From positions 682,001 to 746,000 of the forward strand of contig JAQFVV010006310.1 of assembly GCA_028023455.1 (NCBI GenBank): 64,000 nt of DNA. The letters run 5' to 3'. Of the stretch, positions 13,086 through 24,748 are shown one piece after another. How positions within the stretch are numbered: position 1 is the first letter of the stretch; the number at the start of each line of letters is the position of its first letter. This stretch comes from Epiperipatus broadwayi (taxonomy: Eukaryota > Onychophora > Udeonychophora > Euonychophora > Peripatidae). The position numbers and the translations under genes were made by a program. Under the pieces are notes generated by a model, which saw nothing but the letters and a program-made list of their open reading frames with translations, did not search any database and was not told where the DNA came from.

Positions 13086-14209
13086 TTTTAATTGGGTTTA
13101 TCTAACAAGCTTGAGCTAGCTTAAAAAGATTAATCATTAGGCAGTAGATATAAATATACTATCTTCAACAATTAATCTTTGAAATTATCAAATTTACAAC
13201 ATTTGGACAATTATATTAAGGACATTAATATTTAAAGATTTAATGAAATCTTTTTAGTGAAGTGAAGAAAATAGTTAATTATAAACAGTTAAATTATTCT
13301 CACTTATTAAGAAAATACAGATTTAAAAATATGACTAAACTATTGTATCTAAATGCATTTGAATTTAAATGTAATAAATTATTTTGTATAATTAATGTTT
13401 ACATATGAAAATGTTCTATAGCACAAAAGTTTCTTCAAAAAAAAATGAAGAGAGATGGGGAAAAAATATTAATAGTATGAGTTTAAAAGATAGTGTAATT
13501 TTATACACAGTATAATTGGATATTTGATTACTCATGTAGCTTGTGTAAATGCTAAGTTTTCTCTCTTATTATTATCTCTGAAATGCAAAATTAATATTAT
13601 TGACACACTGACGAAGCAGCCATATTGAATATTTTAAAAATTATGTTAAGCCACAAATGTTTGTATTACTAAAAAATGACATAATATATATTATTTTAAA
13701 GATCAAACATCAAAGAATGTAATTAAGCTGAAAAAAATATACTCACTGATATTCAAAGTAATAAAAAAAAGAATAAAAGTTAATATTTCAAATAATTATT
13801 TTCATATTATTTCATAAATTCTAAATTATTATGCATATAACTTAAAATTATATTTTTGTTAATAGATTAGTTGGATTGATCATAAAATTTCTAAAAAATT
13901 AGTATATAATAACACTTACCTAAGGTAATCCATCACTTGAAAACTTCATAGAATAAAGACATTAGTACCTTTCATTTTTCTCAGTAGCCCTTCAAAATGT
14001 ATTTCCATACAGGGATTTGCAATGTATATGACATCCCTTATAACAAGTAGTTAATATTGATCAATAATTAATATAATTTGAATATTATAATAAAGAACTT
14101 CAATACAGTTTGTAATTTATTAAAAAGTACTAATTTATTAAAAAGTACTACTAAAATAGTCACTATATACAAAAGAAAAAATGAATGAAATATTAAATTC
14201 ATTATAGAG
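13086..14209. other. AT-rich intergenic DNA
   Basis: Only low-complexity sequence and short random open frames are visible. Confidence 0.4.
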
Positions 14210-14224
14210 TTGGTACATAAGTTA

Positions 14225-14835
14225 GTAGTTTATATATATACTATCAAACTCTTTACTTGTAGCATTTGTGTATTTTTATTAAAATGCAGACAAGATATTA
14301 TAGAAAAATCAAATCATAATAATTGCAAAATATGTTTTTCTTTATCTCATATCACCTAATTCAAATATCCCCCCCCCCCCCAATCGTATCAAAAAATGCA
14401 GATAGTTCGCGATATAAATGCACACCCTCACGAGCTTTTTTTTTTTATGTTTCAATAATAATTTTTTTGTATATTATCAAAAATATATATTTATAAAATA
14501 ATAAATAAAAAATATGCAGCTTTGAAATTTACATTGCACTAGTAATAATCAGCCTAAGTTTATATACTGTCAAAATCGTTACTTTTAGCATTTGCATATT
14601 TTTATTATTATTAAAATGCAGACGACATAGAAAAATCTAAATAGGGTCATAATATTTGCAAAATGTATTTATCTTGGACTCATATTATCTAATTCAAATA
14701 CTGGACCCAGCTCATATCATAGCAAAAAATGCAAATAATCACGATCTTTTTTTTTTTCTTATGTTTCAAGAATAATTTTTTCATATATTTTTTACCAAAT
14801 ATATATAAAAATAAAATAATAATTAAAAAAATATA
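14225..14835 (+). repeat. Diverged tandem duplication of about 335 bp
   Basis: The stretch 14225-14520 is repeated at about 14558-14835. Both copies share, in order, AGTTTATATA, a TAGCATTTG block, AAAATGCAGAC, a TAATTCAAATA block, a poly-T run and a TATGTTTCAA block. The first copy carries a run of C at about 14370-14382. A second C run lies just beyond copy 2 at about 14856-14868. No coding content. Confidence 0.6.
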
Positions 14836-15404
14836 GAAAAATAAATACTATTAGCCCCCCCCCCCCCCATAACGCTGTCTTCAAAATACATCAGAAAAAG
14901 CAAAACTTTTTACGGGTGTATTTTTCACAGTGAAATCTTTTCCAATAACTATCAAAAAAATGAAAGACAAAAAAATTCAATTTACTTGATCACAAAAATT
15001 ATCATAAAATTTTTATTTTTTTATCGTAGAAAAATAAAACTTACCTTTATGGAAAGTAGAAAAAAAGATGGAAACGATGGTGTAAAAAGCGCATGCATAG
15101 ACTGCATAGATTTCCGTTAATATTACATTGAAAATGGATGTTTACATTTTGAAAATGCTTGCCCGCATTATGCGGTTGTAATAACGAAGTTAAGTGAATT
15201 AATGTCAATGGTTAGTTGAATTTTAATGATAAAAAAATGAGATTTCGATGAGTATCAACACAACATATACATTTGCTTATATTTTGTTTTTATAAAATAT
15301 ATATATCAAAAGATTTGAAGTGACCATAGAAAATTTCTGCAGTAAATATATATATATAAAAATACATTGAAAATTTAATAAGTATATATAATGTATTGGT
15401 CACT
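14836..15404. other. AT-rich intergenic DNA
   Basis: Non-coding, including the C-run near 14860 and short AT microsatellites near 15300 and 15345. No gene is recognised. Confidence 0.4.
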
Positions 15405-16807
15405 ATTTAAAGGAAAGGGTAAGGTCATAGAAAGTTAAACAATTATAGACTGATAGCGGTAACATCAGTTTTATATAAAGTTTTCTCATATATAGTGGCT
15501 GGAAGAGTTGCAAAATAATATAGTGGAAGAAATGCAAGGTTTTCGATCGGATAGGCTTATAGGAGATAATGTATTTGTAGTTACACAACTTATGGATATG
15601 AGTAGGTATATAGGTAGACAGTTATATATGGTTTTTATGAATATAGAGAAGGCATATGATAGAGTAAATAGATTATGGGTATGCTTAGTAAATTTGAGAA
15701 TGGGTGGAACTTTAGTAGATATTAAGAAATTATGAAAATAATTACTATACATCAATTAGGGAATATAGAATCAGTTAAAAATGGGGTGGGATTATGGCAA
15801 GGATGCCCTATGCCACCTATTTTGTTTTTGTTGTATTTGAGAGAAATGAAAAGAGCAGTACAAAGATTAAGAAGAGGGATAGAGATACGATTAATAGGTG
15901 ACAAGGGAATATATACATTATATTGGGGGATGTAAAGTTAAGTGTGGTGAATAGATATAATTATTTGGGAATTGTCTTAAGTGATCAGAGAAATTGTTTG
16001 GATGAATGGGAGAAAAAATTGATAAATGATGCAAAAAAAGGAAAAGGATTGATAAAGAAATTAACAGTGTTTTCATATACTAAATATGATGTATTTCACT
16101 ATAAACTCATCAACACTCCTTTAACACTTTAAGCAAATAATTTTATTTATAACAGTTTCGACTGTACCAGCAGCCTTCTTCAGATCTTAACTTTCCTTCT
16201 ACCTTCATATACCTAGAATTGTATGGTAGTGGGGTAGCATGGTTAACATGGTAACGATGCCTTATGTGTTAGTCAAGGAGTATTATATTACTGGGGGAAA
16301 GTACAAAGAGAAATAAGACATGCATTAGATGCAGATGTGTGGATGGCAAAGGAGGCAATTCAAGGAGAAATGGAATGGTCAAGTTTTTATATGAAAGGAT
16401 GCAAAATGAAAATGTTCGGTAGATTGCAGTTTATGAATAATAAAAGAATAGCCAAAATTGTATTTAATTGCATTATGAATAAAGTTCAGGTAACAAGATG
16501 GATGAGGAAGGTAATGTGATACGCAGATTTGAATAAAGAATTTATGTCGGGATACTTTGTACAAAAGATGGGGTGATTGTGTTACAATTGTTGAGTGTTA
16601 TAATGGTAAGGAATAGGATAGAATAGATGCATTAACAAAGAATAGGGAGATGGAGAACTAGTATGGAGAGTAAAAAGAGTTTAAAGATATATAGAAGTAA
16701 ACAGAATATTAGGTGGGGAAAGTAAAGTGGCTAACTGGTTTCTCGACATAGTTGCTGAGAAATTCCTGACTCCGTATAAGGAGAAGTCACTGCATCACAG
16801 CACATGG
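15405..16807 (+). pseudogene. LINE-Z copy a: decayed non-LTR reverse transcriptase fragment
   Basis: Broken frames carry non-LTR reverse transcriptase landmarks in order: NYRLIAVTSVLYKVF near 15437, QGFRSDRLIGDNVFV near 15535, the motif-A-like NIEKAYDRVN near 15640, the motif-B-like GLWQGCPMPPILFLL near 15790, and a palm/thumb YLGIVL segment near 15965. The catalytic [FY]-A-D-D motif is missing, with a deletion where it should be. Further on, the C-terminal region (WMAKEAIQGEMEWSSFY near 16340) follows, then a deletion of the zinc-knuckle part, and the 3' tail CATCACAGCACATGG near 16793. A 118-bp foreign insertion sits at 16094-16211. The element is dead. Its clade within the LINEs is uncertain. 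Confidence 0.8.
16094..16211 (-). mobile_element. 118-bp insertion with hammerhead-type ribozyme core
   Basis: Other LINE-Z copies (for example near 24865) read straight from GATGTA into the CTAGAATTGTATGG landmark, whereas here 118 bp intervene. On the - strand the insert carries CTGAAGA (16183-16177), which fits the hammerhead core CUGANGA. An A and a GGCTG/CAGTC stem (16175-16171 with 16164-16160) follow, and then GAAAC (16159-16155). That matches core-stem II-GAAA order. An A/T hairpin follows in the stem III position. Stem I is only partly formed (TTAAG with CTTAA), and the extra A before stem II is unusual, so self-cleavage is unproven. Hammerheads of this style are known from Penelope-like terminal repeats and retrozymes; this may be a fragment of one. 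Confidence 0.5.
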
Positions 16808-17613
16808 AAAATGATTATTGGCACTGACTAAACCCAGGGAGAGCAAGAGCTCAATATTGTTCAGACAAACAAGAAATAAAACAGACAATCATCAGCCAAA
16901 GTATTTATAAAAGAAATTGTAAGATTTATTAGAATTCATCAAAATATTTAAATCAATTATTATCAAGCACAAAAAGAAAGTTTGACCTAGTTTAATTGGC
17001 ATATTTAGCACAGTGTGCATAAGTAATGCAAATATTAAACACCCTGGCAGATAAGTTCATTTACGAATTTAAAAGGAATTCCTAATATCTTCCTGCTGGC
17101 GATTTACAAAAAAAAAAATTCCAATATTCCCAATCAAAGATTTCTAAAAAGGTGGTCTTGTAAGGAACAACAAACAGTGCAGGTGAGCTTTCCTTGACCT
17201 GGAATAAAGCAGTGGGTCCAAGAATGTCGTGTCTGCAGAACAGCTCATGATAAAACCACACAAGGTAATCAAGGTTAGTTCCCATACAAAACGAGAATGT
17301 ATAACAAGATTACGAACTTACGTAAATGGAAAGTAAATCTCTGAAATAGGAAAGACAACAAAGCAGTCGATAAACCGCCAGCCAAAAGATTTTCAGTCTG
17401 CAGAAAAATACAAACCCAGTTTAAACTAATTACAATGACAAAGGACAGATGAGGTGAAATAAAATTATGAAGACCTGCCAAAGCATTTAGCAAGGGTTAG
17501 TAATATAATAAGAGAAAAGAATACCAAGCATATCAAATGTAAACTCACTACAATCAAATTTAAAGCAAACATGGAATCTTAAAACTAAGATTCCAAGACA
17601 CTAAATACATATA

Positions 17614-18797
17614 CACCTGGGTTTCTTTTTACGCGGACTTATTTAATACAATTTTGAAGTTACGCGATTCATGTTTCACCGGAAGTCGACCTCCGATAAT
17701 GCACTATTACTTTAAATAATAAATTTCGCACACTTACGTTATATTGAAAGTAATAGCACATTATTGGAATTCGACTTTCAACTTAGTAACTTCAATATCT
17801 TCAGTGCTTTATAATAGTAAGATTTTATGCAATAATGAAATTAAAATCATGATTTCCACATTTTATGTATACACATTAAATTTTACAAGATTATAATGTA
17901 AATTTGTTCAAACATTGTGCGTGTTAATTTTGCATTTTAAATCACATTCTGTTTTTGCTTTTTAAAAAAGTTCAATCAATTATTAATCATTTAGTGTCCA
18001 CAAGTTTATTTTTAAAAGGTCAGTAATAGCAGTGGGCACAATTAAAAATTAAAATCTGATTTTTAATTGTAATTAACAATTTAAAAATTACTTATGGGTG
18101 ACTTGAAATTAATGTGATGTAAAACGAAATTTGATTTTTAAACGGAATTGGAAATTAAAGACAAAAATAAGAATTTAATTTTTAGTTGTTAGTTTTAATT
18201 AAATTTTTCCCAGCAGTGGTGAATAAATGTCTTTTTATTATCATAAGTCTAAGTTCATAAACAATTAATAAAATCATCGTCGTCGTAAACAGAAAACCAT
18301 TAACACAACATGAGAGTGAACTTGGCGCTAGTTGTATTTCCTCCTGTGAGAATAATTGCTGAGATATTCTTGACTTCGTTTAAGAAGCCAAATACATCAC
18401 ATCACATGAGAATCTGATTTTTTACTAGTTTGCAAACGAACGTGTTTTTGGACAAATAGCGATAATAATTAAAACGTGTATAAAAAAAATGTAAATTATG
18501 CATAAAAATATATTATTTTGAAAAAAATTAAATATTATAGTTAAAAAAAGTTTGTCTTGCATCAATTTTTTTCAAATTTGAAATTTTTTATTAGTCATAT
18601 TTCATTTCTTTATTTTTTTTTTTTTTTTGCGCGAATTTTAAAGTAATTTTCCGTTGGTGCTTTGCTTTTATGCGAATTTTGAAAAATCACAGACCGCATC
18701 CCCCCTTTTTCAATGTAAGTTACTTCTATTTTTGCGCAATTTCGTTTGCACGTGTTTTCTGAGGAACCTATCTATCGCGTAAAATGAGACCCAGGTG
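17614..18797. mobile_element. 1,184-bp terminal-inverted-repeat element (MITE-like) with TA target duplication
   Basis: The ends are inverted: CACCTGGGTTTCTTTTTACG at the left and, read inward from the right, CACCTGGGTCTCATTTTACG. Both ends continue into CG. TA flanks each side (17612-17613 and 18798-18799), as in Tc1/mariner-type insertions. RepA copy 3 lacks the insert at the corresponding place (near 26660), so it behaves as a unit. A long subterminal hairpin lies at 17654-17713 pairing with 17746-17795, sharing the TTGAAGTTAC, TCGA..TCC.ATAATG and CTATTACTTT blocks. There is no transposase frame, so it is non-autonomous. Superfamily placement rests only on the TA. Confidence 0.75.
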
Positions 18798-19697
18798 TAC
18801 TATTACATAAATATGAAAACTTTATACAACAGATTTAATTTTAAATTAAGCAGGGAATTTAATTGGAGACACTGGAAAGAATACAAAATATTTACCTTAC
18901 GGGAAAGTAAAGTACAGTGAGTCCTTCAACGGGTGCAGTTATTTATTCAGGTGGCTTTATCTCTTCAGGGTAGCAAATATAGAGACATATTTTGGGAGTA
19001 GTTCTAATTTAGACTTTTATGACATGTACTGAAAGGAACAACTTAGGATCAGGAGTCCATCTTTGGTAGGTTAAACAGGGCATATGGTAGATACTGTAAA
19101 GCTTGTAATTTTAGCATTCTGGCAAGATTATCCCTATTTAGCAATTAGAAGTCAGTACTTTTATATCAACAGAATCTCCGCAAACTAATATAACTGAATA
19201 ATAATGAATAAGCAGAGTCAATACTTTCCAGCAGAATCTAGGTCAAGCCAATAATAATGAGTGAAACTTTTGGGCTATTTATATGCTCTCTTATCTCCCT
19301 CGTAGTCTTTTTTTTTTAATTATAAGTTTTAACCCAGGGCGACCAGAGCTTATCTTGTTTAAAAATCTCCACTTTTAAAAATAAATTTTCTGTAAATTAT
19401 AATTGAAAAATAAATAATGAATGTAATTAAAATTTTCCAAAATTAATCTGCTCTTTCCAAAAGGATTTTTAAAAAAAAACTTTTTGAAGAATATTTTTAC
19501 AAAAGATAAAAAATAAATGTCAAAAGAAAATATATTTTAAAACAAATTTATTTCAAATAAAATCACAGATTTTTTTTTTTTAAATTAAGCGAGTATGTGT
19601 TAAATCACATACTTGTACTACATTAAATAATAAAATATAAAGCTTTGACATAACTTTTTTTTAAAACTTAAAAAAAAAAATACAAAAGCCATTTTAA

Positions 19698-21094
19698 CTG
19701 GTTGGGTTTAAAACGCCATATTGAATTCTTTAAATTACTGGCCTGAGACACAATTTTCACAATAACTTCAGTTTTAATTATGTTAGAGCTAAAAAAAATT
19801 ACATTAATAGAAACTAGAAAAACTAAGGAAAACAAATCTAAGACAAATAGTGATAACCATTTAAAAAATAAGGAAAAAAAGAAATTTCAACATCCTAAAT
19901 AATTACTTTATTGTTTGTTCATTATTTCTAATTCATCATGAACTAAGTTTAAATTATATCTTCAGTTATAATTTCTTTGTATTTCTCACAAAATTATCTT
20001 TCAAACCATATATATGTCTTACCTGAGATAATCCATAACTTCAGAATCTCCAAAATAAGTCGCATATGAAGTCTTCATTTTTATCTTGTACCCCAAAAGT
20101 TACCAAATGTCAAAGGCATTTATAAGAAAAAGATTCATCCTAATAAAAGATACAAAACAAATCATTTCCAGAAGATAGATATGCATTATATCATAGCAAT
20201 TGGCTTCTTGTCTATCTAAAACTAGAAATTGTAGGTTACTGTCTGTATCACTGATAAAATGAGTTTCATCTCTACATTTTATATTTTTTTGTGTACATCA
20301 GTGATGTTTATATTCTTTATGTACACCAGTGATGCTATCTTGTTATATTTATTGTATCACATAGATATAATTTATTTGCATGTAGTCCATTTGTTAGCTA
20401 TAGACTTGAAAATAATATGACAAAACAGCAAAGCATGAGTATCAAGGCATAAACAAGAATCGGAATTTGATTATTTGCCTGCGTATGCAATCTTTCTATA
20501 CATTTGATTATTAGATTTGTAACTCATTACTTGTAAACACATCATATAAACATAATAAATTATTAAACTTCTTGAGAATCATTTTTATAAAATAGGTGGA
20601 TTAGAACTAGAAAATTATGGTAGATATGAATTCTATATGAGCATAAATAAATATATAATTTATATCAGTGCACACCAACTACAAACTAAAATTAATAAAA
20701 ATTATCACTTTCAAAAAATTAAAATTTTGTACTTACGAGTCTGGTATTGTGCTTTATGTTTAGGCTCCATTGTAAGCCTTGTTTTTGAATAAGATTAGTT
20801 TTACTCCAATAAATATCTTTGAAGACCGGTACATATTTTGTGTCTATCGCTTCGTGAAAATTATAAAATTGATCAAAAAATAATTAAATGCACTGCTTGA
20901 TAAAAAACACTAAACAATCCAAATTTCATCTAATTTTTTTGTGGTAGACATCATTGGAAAGACATGTCAGAGAGCTATCATATGCCCGTATTTTGTTTGA
21001 CATCATGCTTATAGTTTTTACATCAGTAAAGAAAGAAAACATGTTGACCGATCACATAAGACGCGCGGGTTACCTGCTTAATGGGGCAAACCAG
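19698..21094. mobile_element. 1,397-bp insertion with CTGGTT inverted ends and TTTTAA target duplication
   Basis: RepA copy 3 has a single TTTTAA at 27503-27508 where copy 2 has TTTTAA (19692-19697), 1,397 extra bases and TTTTAA again (21095-21100). The insert begins CTGGTT and ends AACCAG, a 6-bp inverted terminus; the next bases match only loosely. No transposase-like frame is visible. The target could be read as TTAA, as in piggyBac- or Kolobok-type elements, but then the ends are unequal. The superfamily is left open. Confidence 0.75.
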
Positions 21095-21165
21095 TTTTAA
21101 ACTATACGATGGAACTTTTGCAGTGGATGGAGTATTTGGTTCAACTACCCCATCATGCCATAAAT

Positions 21166-21315
21166 ATAAAAAAAAGCATTTGTGTGCTTTTTTTTAAAAA
21201 AAACTTTACACATTGCAAAATCCCAGCTGAACATTTACTTTGCACTCTGACTAAAAAAACATTTTTATTTTAATAAAATAACTCCACTCTCATAGTCCCT
21301 GTTAACAAATCTTTT
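21166..21315. other. AT-rich spacer
   Basis: Low-complexity sequence between the end of RepA copy 2 and the decayed frame on the - strand; nothing recognised. Confidence 0.4.
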
Positions 21316-22270
21316 TTAAAAAAAAAAAATCAGTCTGATTACTAGAAAGTTAAACCCCTTAACCTTTGGCGGGCAGTTTTTTATTTTAACTAGTTCTCTG
21401 ATGTAGATTACTTTTCTTATCTTCTCTTTTCCTTGCTTATAAACTTTTGTCTTAACCCTTTCACATTTTATTTTTGACCTTGTATCTGAAAACCCTTTTG
21501 CCAATCAAATCACATTTCTTTAAACAGTCACTTTATTATTGATCACATTGATAATACTAAATGGAAAGAATTTTCTGTAGTCATTTTGAATGTGTTAAAT
21601 AAGACTGCTCTATAAATAGCTTTTATTTCTGCTTTAAAACCATATTCCTTAATCTTTCTCTTAGCTCTTCTTTGTTTTAGGAGTATATTCAAAACAAGCA
21701 GTTATTTTAGTCAACTCATTTATAGTCTCTTATAAAAATTATTTTACATTATTTTCTATCTTTAACGCATACCTTCTATTTCTTGATCTACAATTTCTAA
21801 TTTTCCTACCACACTATTTACCTGTATCACATCTCTCCTTATTTCTATCTTTATTTTCATTTTATCTGTTCTAATACTATCCTGTTCTAGCTCATTTCTT
21901 TTAGTATTTCCACTTCCTGACTTTGTTTACTGAACTCTTATTTCAATGGTTACCTGATTTGCCTTGACTTCCCATTATTTCACATCTCATTTCCTTAATC
22001 ATTTCTGCTATGAACTCTCTAATTTCTTCCTTCATTGCCTGCTGTCTTAATTCTCTATTTTCTTCCACCATATCTTACTGACTGTTTTATTTCTTGTCAC
22101 ATTTCACTCATCATATCCATCATCATCTGGGTATCTAACACTTTTCTTTTCCACAATTTGTGGATTTTTAAATGAAACTGGGCTTTCTTCCAAGATTACC
22201 CCACTACCAATTTCTTCCTTAACTTCCATTTTTCAACACAAGACTCAATCCAATATTTTTATATTTCTTA
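21316..22270 (-). pseudogene. Decayed Lys/Glu-rich reading frame, perhaps 5' part of a LINE
   Basis: On the - strand there are frame-shifting stretches rich in Lys, Glu, Ile and Arg. One begins near 22240 with EVKEEIGSGVILEESPVSF-like content, followed by segments resembling a coiled coil (EEIREFI..MIKEMRCEIM near 22010). Another near 21480 reads GFSDTRSKIKCERVKTKVYK. Such composition is common in the first protein or the N-terminal region of LINEs. It points away from the + strand LINE-Z fragments that start about 80 bp further on. That could be a 5' inversion of one insertion or a separate element. No motif proves the assignment. Confidence 0.35.
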
Positions 22271-22351
22271 ACAAAAAAAAGTATTTTTTACTCTAAGGTA
22301 TATAAGTACAATGTTTATTTAACTCCAAACTTTAATAATTTTTCTACTTCA

Positions 22352-22616
22352 AGTTGTGTAAGGAGGCTTTGAAAGTAGAACAGTGATTATACAAAAAGTA
22401 GGTAATTGGTTTTTATGCTGGGTTTGGGAAAAGCCTAAGGGGGATTTAGATATGGAGTTGACAAAGATTATGTTGTGGAAATGGGATGGAGCAGATTATG
22501 GGAAAACTTAGGGTGGGGAATGGAAAGGGGAGGTAAAGTGGCTAACAGGTTTTTCTGGGCATAGTTGCTGAGAGATTCCTGGCTGTATAAAGAGAAGTCA
22601 CAGTGCATCACATAAG
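22352..22616 (+). pseudogene. LINE-Z copy b: 3'-terminal fragment
   Basis: It holds only the end of the LINE-Z unit: a LCKEA-like remnant, the GFGKA-like segment, the CTAACAGGTTT.TCTGGGCATAG block, and the tail GTGCATCACATAAGT, where the next copy starts abruptly. First unit of a head-to-tail array. Confidence 0.75.
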
Positions 22617-23682
22617 TAATCAGAGAAACTGCTTGGATGAATGGGAGAAAAAATTGATAAAAGAAAGGGATTGATAAAGAAATTAACAAGTGTTCTCATA
22701 TAATAAATATAATGTAGCTAGAATTATATGAAAGGGAGGGGCAGTAGCAAGGTTAACATATGGAAATAATGGATTATGTGTTAGTAAAGGGGTGTTAGAT
22801 TATTTAGAAAAACTACAAAGAGAAGTAGGAAGACATGCATTAGATGCAGAAGTGTGGATGCCAAAGAAGGCAATTCAAGGAGAAATGGGATGGTCAAGTT
22901 TTTATATGAGATGCAAAATGAAAATGTTCGGTATATTGCAGTTTATGGATAATAAAAGAATAATCAAAATAGTATTTAACTGGGTTATGAATAAAGCGCA
23001 GGTAACAAGATGGGTGAGGAAGATAATGCAATATGCAGAAGATTTAGATAAAGAATTTATGTCAGTATACGTATACAAAAGGTGGGGATGATTGTGTTGG
23101 AGAATTGTTGAGTGTTAGTGTTAAGGAATGGGATAGAAGAATAGATGCATTAATAAAGAATAGGGAATTGGAGAGTTAGTATGAGAGTAAAAAGAGTTTT
23201 TATATTTATAGAAGTAAACAGAATATTGGATGCGAGTTAATTTATAATAATAGCAAGGAAAGTAGTTGACTGTTTAAGGCTCTAACGGGATCTTTAGTAA
23301 CAAGGGAATATACACATAAATGTAAAAATATGGGTGATTTAGCCTGTAAGTTGTGCAAAGAAGGCATAGAAAATATCAGGCATCTGTTAATTGAATGTAA
23401 ATGTCTGAAAGTAGAAAGGGTAGAAATAATGAAGTTGTGGGAGAATAAATATGAACAAAGTGATTATACAGAAAATGGATTATTGTTTTTTATGCTGGTT
23501 TTGGAAAAGGGGGATTAAGATATAAAGATGGAGTTGAGAAAGATTATGTTGTGGAAATGGGATGGAGCAGGATAGAGAAGAGTATGGGGAATGGAAAGGG
23601 AAGTCAAAGTTGCTAACAGGTTTCTCTGGGCATAATTGCTGAGATTCCTGACTATAAGAAGTCACAGTGCATCACATCACAT
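22617..23682 (+). pseudogene. LINE-Z copy c: C-terminal half of the retroelement protein
   Basis: The copy starts inside the palm/thumb region (NCLDEWEKK near 22632). It runs through LDYLEKLQREVGRHALDAEV near 22800, the WSSFYMRCKMKMFG block near 22890, and a zinc knuckle CKLCKEGIENIRHLLIEC near 23346 (CX2CX8HX4C). Such a knuckle is characteristic of the C-terminus of several non-LTR retrotransposon clades. Frames are interrupted at about 23092 and 23175. It ends with the tail GTGCATCACATCACATGG. Confidence 0.8.
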
Positions 23683-24748
23683 GGATTAAGTTTAGTGAAG
23701 AAAAATCAAAAGTAATGATGATTGATACTGGGGAAAGATATGAAATTTTTTTATTGGGAGATATAAAGTTGAGTGTGGTTAATAGATATAGTTATTTGGG
23801 AATCATCTTAAATAATCAGAAAAATTGCTTGGATGAATGGGAGGGAAAAAATGATAAATGAAGCAAAGAAAGGGATTGATAAAGAAATTAACAGTGTGTT
23901 CATATAATAAATATGATGTAGCTAGGGTTGTATGGAAGGAAGTTGCGGTAGCAGGGTTAACATATGGCGATGATGTGTTAGTAAAGGGGTATTAGATTAC
24001 TTAGAAAAAGAAGGACATGCATTAGATGCAGATGTGTGGACAGCAAAGGAGGCAATTCAAGGAGAAATGGGATGGTCAAGTTTTACGAGTAAAGGGCAGG
24101 CAACAAGACTGGTAAGATAATGCGGTATGCAGATTTGGATAAAGAATTTATATCAGTATATTTGTACAAAAGGTGGGATGATTGTGTTAGGAGGATTGTC
24201 GAGTGTTATAGTGATAAGGAATGGGATAGAAGAATAGATGCATTTAATAAAGAATAGGGAGATGGAGAACTAGTATGGAGAGTAAAAAGAGTTTAAATAT
24301 ATGGGTGCAAATTTATGATAATAGCAAAGAAATTAGTTTATTGTTTAATGCTCAAGCTGTATCTTTGGCAACAAGGGCATACATGTAAATGGAAAAATAT
24401 GGGTCATTTAGTCTGCAAGCTTTGTAAGGAAGTAGAAAATATCTGTTAATTCAATGTAAATGGTTGAAAGCAGAAAGGGTAAAAATAATGAAATTATGGA
24501 AGCATAAATATGAACAAAGTGATTATACAGAAAGTGTTTTATTGGTTTTTGTGCTGGGTTTGGGAAAAGTTAAGGGGATTTAGATATGAAGGCCATGGAG
24601 TTGAGAAAAATTATGTTGTGGAAATGGGATGGAGCAGATTATGAGAAAACTTAGGGTGATGAATGGAATGGGAAGGTAAAGTGGCCAACAGGTTTCTCTG
24701 GGCATAGTTGCTGAGAGATTCCTGGCTCCGTATAAGGAGAAGTCTCAG
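23683..24748 (+). pseudogene. LINE-Z copy d
   Basis: It begins further 5' than copy c, with FSEEKSKVMMIDTGERYEIF near 23690 and the YLGIIL segment near 23795. Internal deletions shorten the later parts and the zinc knuckle is damaged (near 24410-24450). It ends with GTGCATCACATAAGT, the same abrupt junction as at 22616, implying that copies c and d were duplicated or deleted as a block. Confidence 0.75.

Larger units (their letters stand above)
16808..21165 (+). repeat. RepA copy 2, interrupted by two DNA elements
   Basis: After removal of 17614-18797 and 19698-21094, this aligns end to end with 25839-27570. It starts ATGATTATTGGCACTGAC directly after the LINE-Z tail and ends near GGTTCAACTACC (21140-21150). 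Like the other copies it encodes no protein. Pairs of landmarks confirm alignment across both insertions: GCGATGG-like (ACGATGG) near 21105 continues the block that stops at 19697. The immediate junction with a LINE-Z 3' tail is repeated at 25.84 kb. Confidence 0.75.

Noticed and set aside
14356-14870. Poly-C runs as possible regulatory or CRISPR-like features
   Set aside because: Simple homopolymers, one inside and one beside a tandem duplication. Nothing resembles spacer-repeat organisation, and the genome is eukaryotic.
16808-21165. RepA as proven solo LTRs
   Set aside because: The unit length would suit an LTR, but consistent TG...CA ends and target duplications could not be established, so it is left as an unnamed repeat.
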